Positions 1 to 8,933 of a stretch of 12,999 nt of DNA are shown here, in pieces. Numbering within the stretch: the stretch's first letter is position 1; every line of letters begins with the position of its first letter. A model generated the notes under the pieces. The model was not told the origin of the DNA. It made no database searches and saw only the letters and a program-made list of their open reading frames with translations. Position numbers and translations under genes: made by a program. Source of the DNA: an uncultured Ilumatobacter sp. (lineage in GTDB: Bacteria; Actinomycetota; Acidimicrobiia; Acidimicrobiales; Ilumatobacteraceae); NCBI GenBank assembly GCA_938049325.1, contig CALICC010000221.1, forward strand, positions 1-12,999. The letters run 5' to 3'.

Positions 1-114
1 GACGGTGCACTCATCTACTCGAAGTCCGAGACGGGCCGCCAGGCCGAACCCGGTGAAGTGCTCGCTGCGTTCGAGCAACTCCTCCCCATCGACTTCCGCC
101 GCTACGGTTCATAA
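1..114 (+). CDS. 3' end of an unidentified protein-coding gene (partial)
   Basis: Frame 1 is open from the window edge and ends at a TAA at 112-114, giving 37 residues ending in ...LPIDFRRYGS. The gene starts outside the window. Codon use is GC-rich at third positions, like the other genes, and the following 168 bp hold no further gene on this strand, so this is probably a genuine C-terminus. I do not recognise the family from so short a tail. It is convergent with the polyamine operon. A competing frame from position 5 runs into the repeat array and is rejected because the 32-bp repeat unit would shift it out of phase. Confidence 0.6.
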   Translation, partial: DGALIYSKSETGRQAEPGEVLAAFEQLLPIDFRRYGS

Positions 115-155
115 AGCCATCCTGAACATTCACACCCATTCATTCAGCAACCCTT

Positions 156-277
156 CAATGTGGATTCACGCCAGGCGTGAAACAACACAATGTGGATCCA
201 CGCCAGGCGTGAAACAACACAATGTGGATTCACGCCAGGCGTGAAACGACACAATGTGGATTCACGCCAGGCGTGAA
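156..277. repeat. Tandem array of a 32-bp unit containing a 17-bp palindrome (3.8 copies)
   Basis: Units begin at 156, 188, 220 and 252, exactly 32 bp apart; the last is cut off after 26 bp. Each contains the interrupted palindrome TTCACGCC-A-GGCGTGAA at 165-181, 197-213, 229-245 and 261-277. Units differ by single substitutions: T to C at 198, which breaks one arm of copy 2, and A to G at 248. A second small palindrome, CACA-A-TGTG, lies across each of the three unit junctions, for example at 186-194. As RNA, each copy can form a 7-bp stem with a CAG loop. The array fills most of the gap between two convergent genes and ends 5 bp before the nspC stop codon. No T-tract follows the stems on either strand, so this is not a classical intrinsic terminator. 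Candidate roles are an RNA 3'-end structure, a protein-binding array (32 bp is about three helical turns) or a REP-like/VNTR element. Confidence 0.95.
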
Positions 278-282
278 TGCAC

Positions 283-1452
283 TCAGGAGAGGCGTTGTCG
301 GTATTGGTCGTCGGTGAACTCACGAACGATGCGCAACTCGTCGGTCAGAGAGTTCCAGATCGCAATGGCCGGCAACGCAATGCCGTTGAACGTGGTGGTC
401 TTGACCATCGAATAGTGCGCCTGATCGAGAAAAGCCAACCGCTGCCCCACCGCCGGAACCCCTGGAAACGCATACGTGCCAACGACGTCGCCCGCGAGAC
501 AGCTCGGCCCGCCCAGCCGGACCTGAGTCGCACCACCCTCTCCGAGCAGCGCAGGTCGATAGGGCGCTTCGAGCACGTCGGGCATGTGGCAGGTCGCCGA
601 GATGTCGAGGATTGCATTGTCACCGCCGTTCGTCATGACGTCGAGCACCTCCCCCACAAGAATCCCGGCATCGAGCGCGACTGCCTCACCGGGCTCCAGG
701 TGCACGTCACATCCGGTTTCGCCACGAATCTCGTCGATGAGCTCCACCAGTGCGTCTCGGTCATAGTCGTGGCGGGTGATGTGGTGACCACCACCCAGGT
801 TGATCCATTGCAGTCCGCCAACCAGACTTGAGAGTGGCTTTCTGATTGCGTGCCACGTTCGCTGCAGTGGCTCAACACCCTGCTCGCACAACGTGTGCAT
901 GTGCAGGCCGTCCACGTCGTCGAGATCGCTGGCGTCCAGCTGGCTGATCGGCGTACCGAGCCGGGAACCGGGTGCCGCCGGGTCGTAGCGGGGCGTCTCG
1001 ACCTCGGAGTGCTCGGGGTTGATGCGCAGCCCAACCGAGATCGTGCGCCCACGCTCGCGCGCTGACTCGATGTTCGACCGGAACCGGTCGTGTTGGCGCG
1101 GCGTGTTGAAGATGATGTGATCCGACAGATCGAGAATCTCGTCGATCTCTGATGGTCGAAATGCTGCGGCGTAGGTGATCACCGTTCCTGCGTAGTGCGA
1201 TCTGGCCAAACGGGCCTCCCAAAGCCCAGACGAACACGTGCCCGACAAGGCCCGGGAGACGTTCGGCGCCAACGCCCACATCGCAAACGCCTTGAGCGCC
1301 GCGAACATCGATGCACCAGATCGCTCGGCGACGTCGGCGAGCACGACCAAGTTCGCGTCGAGCTTGGCCTCGTCGATGACGAAGCACGGCGACGGGACGC
1401 GGCCGAGGTCGAAGTCGGCGAACGCTCCAGGGTCGCCCGCTTGCGTCTGCAT
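283..1452 (-). CDS. nspC: Carboxynorspermidine/carboxyspermidine decarboxylase
   Basis: A 389-residue, PLP-dependent fold-type III decarboxylase that removes the carboxyl group of carboxy(nor)spermidine to give norspermidine or spermidine, the last step of the aspartate-semialdehyde route. Visible family features are the Schiff-base lysine in FAALKAF (K54), the phosphate-binding glycine loop LGGGHH (219-224), the conserved stretch EPGEA (253-257), and the catalytic cysteine in GGPSCLAGD (C318), which completes the active site across the dimer. Length fits the family (about 370-400). The ATG at 1452 lies 25 bp after the dehydrogenase stop with only a weak ribosome-binding site, suggesting coupled translation. 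It is the last gene of the operon, and its stop is followed 5 bp later by the palindromic repeats. The sequence does not decide between spermidine and norspermidine as the product. Confidence 0.93.
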   Translation of the reverse strand: MQTQAGDPGAFADFDLGRVPSPCFVIDEAKLDANLVVLADVAERSGASMFAALKAFAMWALAPNVSRALSGTCSSGLWEARLARSHYAGTVITYAAAFRPSEIDEILDLSDHIIFNTPRQHDRFRSNIESARERGRTISVGLRINPEHSEVETPRYDPAAPGSRLGTPISQLDASDLDDVDGLHMHTLCEQGVEPLQRTWHAIRKPLSSLVGGLQWINLGGGHHITRHDYDRDALVELIDEIRGETGCDVHLEPGEAVALDAGILVGEVLDVMTNGGDNAILDISATCHMPDVLEAPYRPALLGEGGATQVRLGGPSCLAGDVVGTYAFPGVPAVGQRLAFLDQAHYSMVKTTTFNGIALPAIAIWNSLTDELRIVREFTDDQYRQRLS

Positions 1453-1477
1453 CGTCAGCGTCGCCCATCGGTGGACA

Positions 1478-2689
<1,212 letters not shown>

Positions 2690-2729
2690 GTCTGGTTTCC
2701 CTCTGATGTGGCCCGCATCAGTGCTCGCG

Positions 2730-4610
2730 TCAGTGCTCGAAGTAGGTGTAGCTACTCAAGCTGTGACGAAACGTCGAGATCAGTGTGCGCCGCCCCGCTG
2801 CGTCGATTCGTCCCGCATCGACCGCAGCATCGACTCGCTTCTTGAAGCTATCGAGGCAGACCCTCGGGTCATACTCGACATACGACAACACCTCGGCAAT
2901 CGTGTCGCCTTCGGTCTCGGCGAGCAGCTCGAAGTCACCGTTCTCGAGCAACCCGACTGTGACGACGTTGGTGTCGCCGAACAAGTTGTGCAGGTCTCCC
3001 AGCGTTTCTTGATACGCACCGACGAGGAACACGCCAAGGTGATAGCGCTCGCCCGGAACGAGGTCGTGTACGGGCAATGATTCGCTCACGCCGTGTGCGG
3101 TGACGAAGCGGTCGATCTTTCCATCGCTGTCGCAGGTGGTGTCGGACACGATCGCCCGACGTGTCGGTGCCTCGTCGAGTCGCTGGATTGGAAGGACCGG
3201 ATGGATCTGATCGATCGCCCATGTGTCGGGCAGGCTCTGGAACACGGACAGATTGCCGTGATAGATGTCGACGTGTTGCGCGAGCAATTTCTCGACGCCC
3301 TCGTCAACACTGTCGGCAGTGCGGGCCAACTGCTTCAACCGCCGAATGACGGTGAGAAAGCCCTCTTCCGAACGCGCCAACTGCTCCAACGACAGCAGTC
3401 CACGCCGGAAGTTCTGGCGCAACTCGTTGCGGTAGTACTCGGCGTCGGACACACACTCCTGGAGCCGGTCGACATCGATGTAGTCGTGGATGTGGATCAG
3501 GTTCTTGAGGAGCGGGTGGTCGTCAGGCTGGTGCTCGATCCGCTCGGTGCGGTCGTAGTACGTCGCCTCGAGCACGTCGAACACGAGGATCGAGCTCGAC
3601 GCGACGATCGCACGCCCGCTCTCGGTGATCAACGTCGGATGCGACTCCCCGGCAGCATCGAGGACGTACTCGACGGTTTCCACGACGTTGACGCAGTACT
3701 CCGACAGTGTGTAGTTCGTGGAGTGTGCGGCGGATCGGTGCTCGCCGGTGTAGTCGACTCCGAGACCGCCGCCCAGGTCGAAGTACGACAGCGGAGCCCC
3801 CTGTTGGCGCAACGCGACGAAGAACCGGGCGGCTTCGGATGTCGCGCTACGGATCTCGTTGACATTCGGAATCTGTGAGCCGATGTGGGAGTGCTGGAGC
3901 TCGAGGCAATCGAGCATGCCGGCCTCGCGAAGACGCTCGACGATGACCATCAGGTCCGACGCACCAACACCGAACGCAGACCGATCGCCTGACGACGACG
4001 CCCACGAACCACTGCTCTTCTGAGTGAGCTTGATGCGCACGCCGAGCAATGGTCGTTCGCCGAGGCGCTCGGCGACACGCAAGACGACGTCGAGTTCTCC
4101 GAGACTCTCGAGGACGATCACACATGAGACGCCGATGTTCTGCGCCGAGATCGCGAGCTGCACGAAGTCGTCGTCCTTCACACCGTTGCACACGATCAAC
4201 GACCCGTCGCTCAGGTCACGGCTGAGAGCGATCAACAACTCGGGCTTCGATCCGACTTCGAGCCCGAGGTTCCATGACGCGCCGTGTTCGACGATCCGAT
4301 CGATGACATCGGCCTGCTGGTTCACCTTGACCGGATAGATCGATTGGTACGTCCCGCCATATCCGGTTTCACCGATCGCCCGACCAAACGACTCGTTCAG
4401 CGTGTCGATCCGACTGTGCAAGAAGGGGGCGAAACGAATCAACACCGGCGCTACAACACCGCGCTGATCGAGGTCGCGCACGATCGACGGCAAACTGACA
4501 GCGGGGAGGTCCGGGCGCTCCGGGTTGCGGAGGCCGAGGTCACCGTTGTCGAGCACCTCGAAGAGGTCGTCACCCCAGCGGCCGAGGCCGTACGGGTCGT
4601 CGTGCATCAT
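2730..4610 (-). CDS. speA: Biosynthetic arginine decarboxylase
   Basis: A 626-residue, PLP-dependent fold-type III decarboxylase that converts L-arginine to agmatine and CO2. Features in order are the Schiff-base lysine in YPVKVNQ (K95), HSHIGSQ (240-246), the phosphate-binding FDLGGGLGVDY (277-287), ESGRA (330-334), the active-site SDTTCDSDGKID with C493, and GAYQETLGDLHNLFGDTN (531-548), a hallmark of the long SpeA class. Length matches full-length bacterial SpeA (about 630), including the inserted helical segment around 380-450. The start ATG overlaps the upstream stop as ATGA (4607-4610), so translation is probably coupled to the membrane-SpeE fusion gene; a second ATG follows immediately. 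Its product must become putrescine before the next enzyme in the operon can act, and no agmatinase or agmatine deiminase is present in this window. Confidence 0.95.
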   Translation of the reverse strand: MMHDDPYGLGRWGDDLFEVLDNGDLGLRNPERPDLPAVSLPSIVRDLDQRGVVAPVLIRFAPFLHSRIDTLNESFGRAIGETGYGGTYQSIYPVKVNQQADVIDRIVEHGASWNLGLEVGSKPELLIALSRDLSDGSLIVCNGVKDDDFVQLAISAQNIGVSCVIVLESLGELDVVLRVAERLGERPLLGVRIKLTQKSSGSWASSSGDRSAFGVGASDLMVIVERLREAGMLDCLELQHSHIGSQIPNVNEIRSATSEAARFFVALRQQGAPLSYFDLGGGLGVDYTGEHRSAAHSTNYTLSEYCVNVVETVEYVLDAAGESHPTLITESGRAIVASSSILVFDVLEATYYDRTERIEHQPDDHPLLKNLIHIHDYIDVDRLQECVSDAEYYRNELRQNFRRGLLSLEQLARSEEGFLTVIRRLKQLARTADSVDEGVEKLLAQHVDIYHGNLSVFQSLPDTWAIDQIHPVLPIQRLDEAPTRRAIVSDTTCDSDGKIDRFVTAHGVSESLPVHDLVPGERYHLGVFLVGAYQETLGDLHNLFGDTNVVTVGLLENGDFELLAETEGDTIAEVLSYVEYDPRVCLDSFKKRVDAAVDAGRIDAAGRRTLISTFRHSLSSYTYFEH

Positions 4611-6148
4611 GCTCCGCCCGCGAGCAGCTGGTCAACGGGAGCGAAGTCGTCGGTCAGCACGCGCGCTCCATCGAGATAGTCGTCGAGTTCGTCGCCGGCG
4701 ACGAGTTCACCGACCACCCGATCGGGGTCGCTGAGTTCCTCGGGCGTGGCGCTGGGATCGACGTCGCTCAGCAACCGTTCGGTGAGCTCGTCGATGTCGA
4801 GCGGCGCCTGGCTGGCCACGACCACGGAGTTGCCGTTTCGACCGAGAACGATGCCGGGCCCCCGAACCACCGCGACGTGCTCGAACACGCTCGCAATCGT
4901 CGCGGCTTCAGCCTGCAAGAAGCGCTCGCCGCTGCCATCGATGATGTTGGCGACGTACAGGCCATCGCTGCGGAGCACTCGATCGATCGTCTCCATGAAT
5001 TCTTGTGTCGCGAGGTGGAACGGCACTGCTCGGCTGCCGAAGGCGTCGCCCACGACGACGTCGGCCGATTCGTCGGCGAGGTCGTCGAAGCTCAGCCGTC
5101 CGTCGCCGACAACGATCTCGACGTCGTCGCCACGGTCGAAGTCGATCTGCTGCTCGACGACCTCGACCAGGTCACCGTCGATTTCGAGGATCGTCTGCTC
5201 ACTTCCGGGTCGCGTGGCACGCACGTACCGGGGAACCGTGAACGCTCCCCCGCCGAGATACACGGCGTCAATCGGACCGTTCGTCGTCGTCTCGATGGCA
5301 TCGGCGATGCGACGGATGTACCAGAACTCGAGCAGCGTCGGATCATTGAGGTCGACGTAGCTGTGCCGAAGGTCGTCGAGAAGCAACGTGCGGCCCGACT
5401 CGAGCGCAGGGTCTTCGAGCACCGACAGGCAGTAGTACGACGTTTGTGTTTCACAGGGCGAATCGATGGTGGCCACCCCGACCAGCGACAGGGCAGCCAC
5501 ACCGGTGATGCTCAGCATCTCGTTCGCCGGAGCGGCGCGATCGGCCAGCCATGTCGCGAACCCCGACACGATGAGCACGACGCCGACGGCGACGATGAGC
5601 GTGGTGACCGCTGCTGCTGAAACCAGCACGAACCCCGTAAAGAACGTGCCGAACAACGCACCGGCGGTACTCCATGCCGAAAGCCGACCGACGATCGAAC
5701 CGGTGGCGGCGAGGTCGCGCAACTGCAGCTTCACCACGGCTGGCGGCACCGCGCTGAGCACCGTGGCCGACGGAAGGAAGCCGAACGCCGTCAGAACGAG
5801 GATCTGCAAGCCGCCGCCCGAACCGCCGCCTTCACCGAGCACTCGGACGATCGGAATCGTGGCGATTGCCAGCGCACCACCGAGCACGAGCAGCACTGGC
5901 AGCAACCGGCGCGGGTCGAGGTGATCGGCGAGTGCACCACCGGCCCACGCGCCGACGGCGATCCCGGCGAGGATCGTGCCGATGATCCCGGTGAACGTCT
6001 CGAGACTCACTCCGACGTAGGGGGCGAGCAATCGTCCAGCGAGGATCTCGAGGACGAGCACCGCAGCAGAGGTGCCGAACACGAGCACGATCGCCAGCCA
6101 TCCGGCCAGCGGTCGGTCAACGGTGTGCTCGACACGTTCATCCGTCAC
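4607..6148 (-). CDS. Multi-pass membrane protein fused to a spermidine-synthase-like domain
   Basis: About 513 residues from the GTG at 6148; numbering below follows the longest reading frame, which starts at 6238. Residues about 44-260 contain roughly seven hydrophobic membrane segments, for example 46-68, 112-132, 145-170 and 211-232. Residues about 265-543 form a Rossmann-like aminopropyltransferase/methyltransferase domain. Family signatures include SYYCLSVLED (267-276), YLGGGAF (327-333), ILEIDGDL (350-357), GDGRLSFDD (378-386) and a C-terminal LTDDFAPVDQLL (528-539). The motifs that mark true SpeE enzymes are altered: GGGDG is GGGAF here, and the catalytic DSSDP-type segment reads VGDAFGSRAVP (397-407). 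Aminopropyl transfer is therefore doubtful, and no speD is nearby. This is the first gene of the polyamine operon and overlaps speA by ATGA. Alternative starts are the ATG at 6196 and the GTG at 6238; the extra residues are Arg/Ser-rich and look non-coding. The fusion's function is uncharacterised to my knowledge; polyamine transport or modification is only an inference. Confidence 0.85.
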   Translation of the reverse strand: MTDERVEHTVDRPLAGWLAIVLVFGTSAAVLVLEILAGRLLAPYVGVSLETFTGIIGTILAGIAVGAWAGGALADHLDPRRLLPVLLVLGGALAIATIPIVRVLGEGGGSGGGLQILVLTAFGFLPSATVLSAVPPAVVKLQLRDLAATGSIVGRLSAWSTAGALFGTFFTGFVLVSAAAVTTLIVAVGVVLIVSGFATWLADRAAPANEMLSITGVAALSLVGVATIDSPCETQTSYYCLSVLEDPALESGRTLLLDDLRHSYVDLNDPTLLEFWYIRRIADAIETTTNGPIDAVYLGGGAFTVPRYVRATRPGSEQTILEIDGDLVEVVEQQIDFDRGDDVEIVVGDGRLSFDDLADESADVVVGDAFGSRAVPFHLATQEFMETIDRVLRSDGLYVANIIDGSGERFLQAEAATIASVFEHVAVVRGPGIVLGRNGNSVVVASQAPLDIDELTERLLSDVDPSATPEELSDPDRVVGELVAGDELDDYLDGARVLTDDFAPVDQLLAGGA

Positions 6149-6161
6149 TTTCGCCAGGGTA
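6149..6161 (-). promoter_or_regulatory. Possible -10 element of a leaderless promoter for the polyamine operon
   Basis: On the minus strand TACCCT (6156-6161) is followed by seven bases and then the GTG at 6148. That is the spacing expected if transcription starts at the first base of the start codon, as in leaderless actinobacterial mRNAs. No convincing -35 hexamer and no strong ribosome-binding site were found upstream, which fits the leaderless reading but also makes it weak. It depends on the start-codon choice for the fusion gene. Confidence 0.25.
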
Positions 6162-6244
6162 AGGCGTCGGGACGAGCGCCATACATTCGGTGACATGGTG
6201 CACAACGCGGACCTCGTGAGCGGTGAGCGCCCCGACACGCACAG

Positions 6245-6264
6245 CGAGCACTGGTTATTGCTCG
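6245..6264. promoter_or_regulatory. Inverted repeat in the divergent promoter region
   Basis: CGAGCA (6245-6250) and TGCTCG (6259-6264) form a perfect 6-bp inverted repeat around an AT-richer 8-bp centre, CTGGTTAT. It lies 22 bp before the ATPase start and about 100 bp from the operon start on the other strand, so it could be a dimer-binding operator or part of the ATPase promoter. An inverted repeat this short can occur by chance in GC-rich DNA. Confidence 0.25.
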
Positions 6265-6286
6265 TCGACGCTCGTGACGAAGTGGC

Positions 6287-8908
6287 ATGCTGCGCCTCGT
6301 GTCATCTCTGACGGAGGAGCGGTTCCTCGGGCGTTCGTCTGAGCTCGGTACGACGCGCGATCTACTCGCTCGAACGCGTCTGGTCACCGTCACCGGTCCG
6401 GGAGGAATCGGCAAGACGAGCCTGGCGCGCCACATCGTTGCCGACATCGCCGACCGCTCGGTGCACTGGGCAGAACTTGCCGAGATCCGCAGAGACGGCC
6501 ACATCGACGACGCTGTCGCCGTGGCGTTCGGTATCAGCTCGATCGACGATTTCGCCGATCAGTCATCAGGTCCTCGACTCCTTGTGCTCGACAATTGCGA
6601 GCACGTTCTCGATCGGGCCGCCGATCTCGTTCGCCGTCTGCTCAGTGACGACGACGAGCTGCAGGTGCTCGCCACGTCGCGTCGCCCACTCGAACTCGGT
6701 GACGAATACACCGTCCGCCTCGCGGGACACGACGAGTCCGAGGCGCTCTTCCTCGCGTGCGCGCGCCGCGCTCAAGCCACCGCGCTTCCGGGCGACGCGG
6801 ACCCCGCGGTGAGCGCACTGTGCGCCCGGCTCGACGGAATCCCCCTCGCAATCGAGTTGGCGGCCGCACGCACCCGGTCGATGTCGCCCGGCGAGATCGT
6901 CGCCCTGCTCCACGAGGACCATGGGGCCATCGATGACCGCGGCCGCGACCGGCCAGGGCGCCATCGACGACTCATCGACACGATCGCCTGGTCAGATCGG
7001 CTGCTCGACGACCGAGTACGCAAAGTCTTCCATCGGCTCAGCGCGTTCACCACCGAGTTCTCCGCCCACGACGCCCACGCCGTGTGCGAGGATCTCACCG
7101 AGTCACGACTGGACACGTCCGACGTGCTCGACGAACTCGTCGCCCACTCGCTACTCGACCGCCCCGGACGTGACCAGCCTCGGTTCAGGCTCTTGGAAAC
7201 GATCAAGGGCTACGGCAGAGCCCGGCTCGCTGAGTCTGGGGAGCTCGCCGACAGCGAGCAGCGAGTCGTTGACCGCTGCGTCGCAGTTGCCGACGACATC
7301 TACGCCCGCGGCAAGCATCGTTGGTCGCTCGAGTCGATCCTCGACGCTGTGGTGGCCTACCCCGCTGTACTCAACGCGCTCGATCACTGCATCGAGCACG
7401 ACGCAGACCCCGGCCGCGCCGCTCGCCTCATGCGCGTGCTCTTCCCCCTTTCGCTCGAAGCTCAGGCGGGAGCCATCGTCCGACTCGCCGAGGCGCTCGT
7501 CGATCGGTGGTCGAGCGAGCTCGCAGACGGTGGTGCCGTCTCGCACCCCGAGGTGGGCGAGGCGCTCGCCGTCGCCGGCCTGGCGGCGTTCACCTTGCAG
7601 CGTTACGAACAAGCCGAGCAGATGGCGCGCATGACGCTCGGCGAGAACCCGGACGACAGCCACGTCGGCCACATGGCAGCGCACTGGATTCTCGGTCGTT
7701 TGAGTCGCGAGCGCAGCGACGCCCAGGACGCTCACCAACACTTCGTGGCAGCGCGTACGGCAGCCGAACGCGACGGCAGCCAGGCAGGCGCCCTCCAGAG
7801 TGACGTGCACATCGCTCAGGCAACCGCGCTTGCCGGCGACCGCGATCGAGCGTTGAACATGCTCCAAGAGATCCGAGCGACGGCGTTGGCCGACGACATG
7901 CTGATCAACGCGCTCCACGCAGCAAGCACAGAGGGGTACTTGCGCTTGCCCCACGATCCCGAGGGAGCACGCCAGTCAGCGCAGGCGGCGATCACGTTGG
8001 CGCAGCAACTTGGCGGACCTCAGATCGTGGGCGTCAACCACCGCACGATTGGCATCGCCGCCCTGTGCGAGAACGACCTCACGACTGCAGCAACCGAACT
8101 TCAAGCAGCGGTCGCGTACTACCTCGGCGGCGCCACCAATGATGAACTGAGCTCGACGCTGCGGTGGGTGGCTGAGTACTGCGACGCAAGCGGCCGGCCC
8201 GAAGCGGCGACCACCATTCGTGCGACAGCAGATGTTTATGGCCAGCGAATTCCGATGGTGTGCCCACCCGAGCGCCCGGCCGCACGCACCGCGGCCATCG
8301 ATCGACGAACGGCATTGGATCTCGCGTACGACGTGCTGAGCGCTCCGGTACCGGCCGCTCAGATCAGCGCCACGTCCGGGGTTCGACAGGGTCAGTGGCT
8401 CCGGCGCGGCGAGCATTGGGACGTCGGCATCGACGGAAATGTCGTCACGATGCGCCACTCGAAGGGCATGGCCGACATCGATCAGCTGCTTCGCAACCCG
8501 GGCGTCGACATCTCGGTGGCCGACCTCGCCGACGTCGTGATCGAGCGCGACGTCGGCCCTGCACTCGACAGCGACGCCCGCCGCGCGATCGAGGCGCGCA
8601 TCCGCGAGTGCCAAGACGATCTCGACGACGCCGAAGCGCGCAACGACCTCGGACGGTCGCAACTGGCGAGCGAGGAGCTCGACTTGTTGATCGATGAGCT
8701 GTCGTCTGCGCATGGTCTCCTCGGTCGAGCCAGGCCCCAAGGAGACTCCGTCGAACGCGCCCGGTCGGCCGTCACCGCTCGGATCCGGTCGACGATCAAG
8801 CGCCTGTTCGATCTCGACATCGGCCTGGCCCGACATCTCGACAACTGCATCTCGACGGGGCGGATGTGTACGTACACGCCGGATCGTCCGGTCGAGTGGC
8901 GTCGATAG
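6287..8908 (+). CDS. STAND-class (AP-ATPase/NB-ARC-like) signalling ATPase with C-terminal uncharacterised module
   Basis: 873 residues. The N-terminus enters the nucleotide-binding domain almost at once: Walker A GPGGIGKTS (37-45), Walker B LLVLDNCEH (98-106), a sensor-like LATSRRPLEL (128-137) and a GIPLAIELAAAR motif near 185-196. This is the pattern of predicted ATPases usually fused to LuxR, SARP or adenylate cyclase domains. A winged-helix-like region follows (about 235-310), then about 350 residues of helical, TPR-like repeats. Residues about 690-873 form a separate module with GEHWDVGIDG, a HSKGMADIDQLLRNPG segment, an acidic helical coiled-coil-like stretch and a closing LARHLDNCISTGRMCTY. 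From memory, similar tails occur on other actinobacterial regulatory ATPases. No HTH, cyclase or kinase output domain is visible at either end. The start is the ATG at 6287, with a GTG at 6299 as an alternative; neither has a clear ribosome-binding site. It is divergent from the polyamine operon, so a regulatory link is possible but unproven. Confidence 0.85.
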   Translation: MLRLVSSLTEERFLGRSSELGTTRDLLARTRLVTVTGPGGIGKTSLARHIVADIADRSVHWAELAEIRRDGHIDDAVAVAFGISSIDDFADQSSGPRLLVLDNCEHVLDRAADLVRRLLSDDDELQVLATSRRPLELGDEYTVRLAGHDESEALFLACARRAQATALPGDADPAVSALCARLDGIPLAIELAAARTRSMSPGEIVALLHEDHGAIDDRGRDRPGRHRRLIDTIAWSDRLLDDRVRKVFHRLSAFTTEFSAHDAHAVCEDLTESRLDTSDVLDELVAHSLLDRPGRDQPRFRLLETIKGYGRARLAESGELADSEQRVVDRCVAVADDIYARGKHRWSLESILDAVVAYPAVLNALDHCIEHDADPGRAARLMRVLFPLSLEAQAGAIVRLAEALVDRWSSELADGGAVSHPEVGEALAVAGLAAFTLQRYEQAEQMARMTLGENPDDSHVGHMAAHWILGRLSRERSDAQDAHQHFVAARTAAERDGSQAGALQSDVHIAQATALAGDRDRALNMLQEIRATALADDMLINALHAASTEGYLRLPHDPEGARQSAQAAITLAQQLGGPQIVGVNHRTIGIAALCENDLTTAATELQAAVAYYLGGATNDELSSTLRWVAEYCDASGRPEAATTIRATADVYGQRIPMVCPPERPAARTAAIDRRTALDLAYDVLSAPVPAAQISATSGVRQGQWLRRGEHWDVGIDGNVVTMRHSKGMADIDQLLRNPGVDISVADLADVVIERDVGPALDSDARRAIEARIRECQDDLDDAEARNDLGRSQLASEELDLLIDELSSAHGLLGRARPQGDSVERARSAVTARIRSTIKRLFDLDIGLARHLDNCISTGRMCTYTPDRPVEWRR

Positions 8909-8933
8909 AACGCGAGCCACAGCCCGCCTCCGC

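Noticed and set aside
5..244. Small plus-strand protein encoded through the repeat array
   Set aside because: The unit is 32 bp, not a multiple of three, so the frame changes with each copy; frame 1 instead gives a plausible C-terminus ending at 114.
156..277. CRISPR array
   Set aside because: The unit repeats end to end with no variable spacers: the whole 32 bp, not just part of it, is conserved between copies, and no cas genes are present.
8909..8933. Bidirectional terminator between the ATPase and the hydrolase
   Set aside because: The 25-bp gap contains no convincing stem or T-tract.
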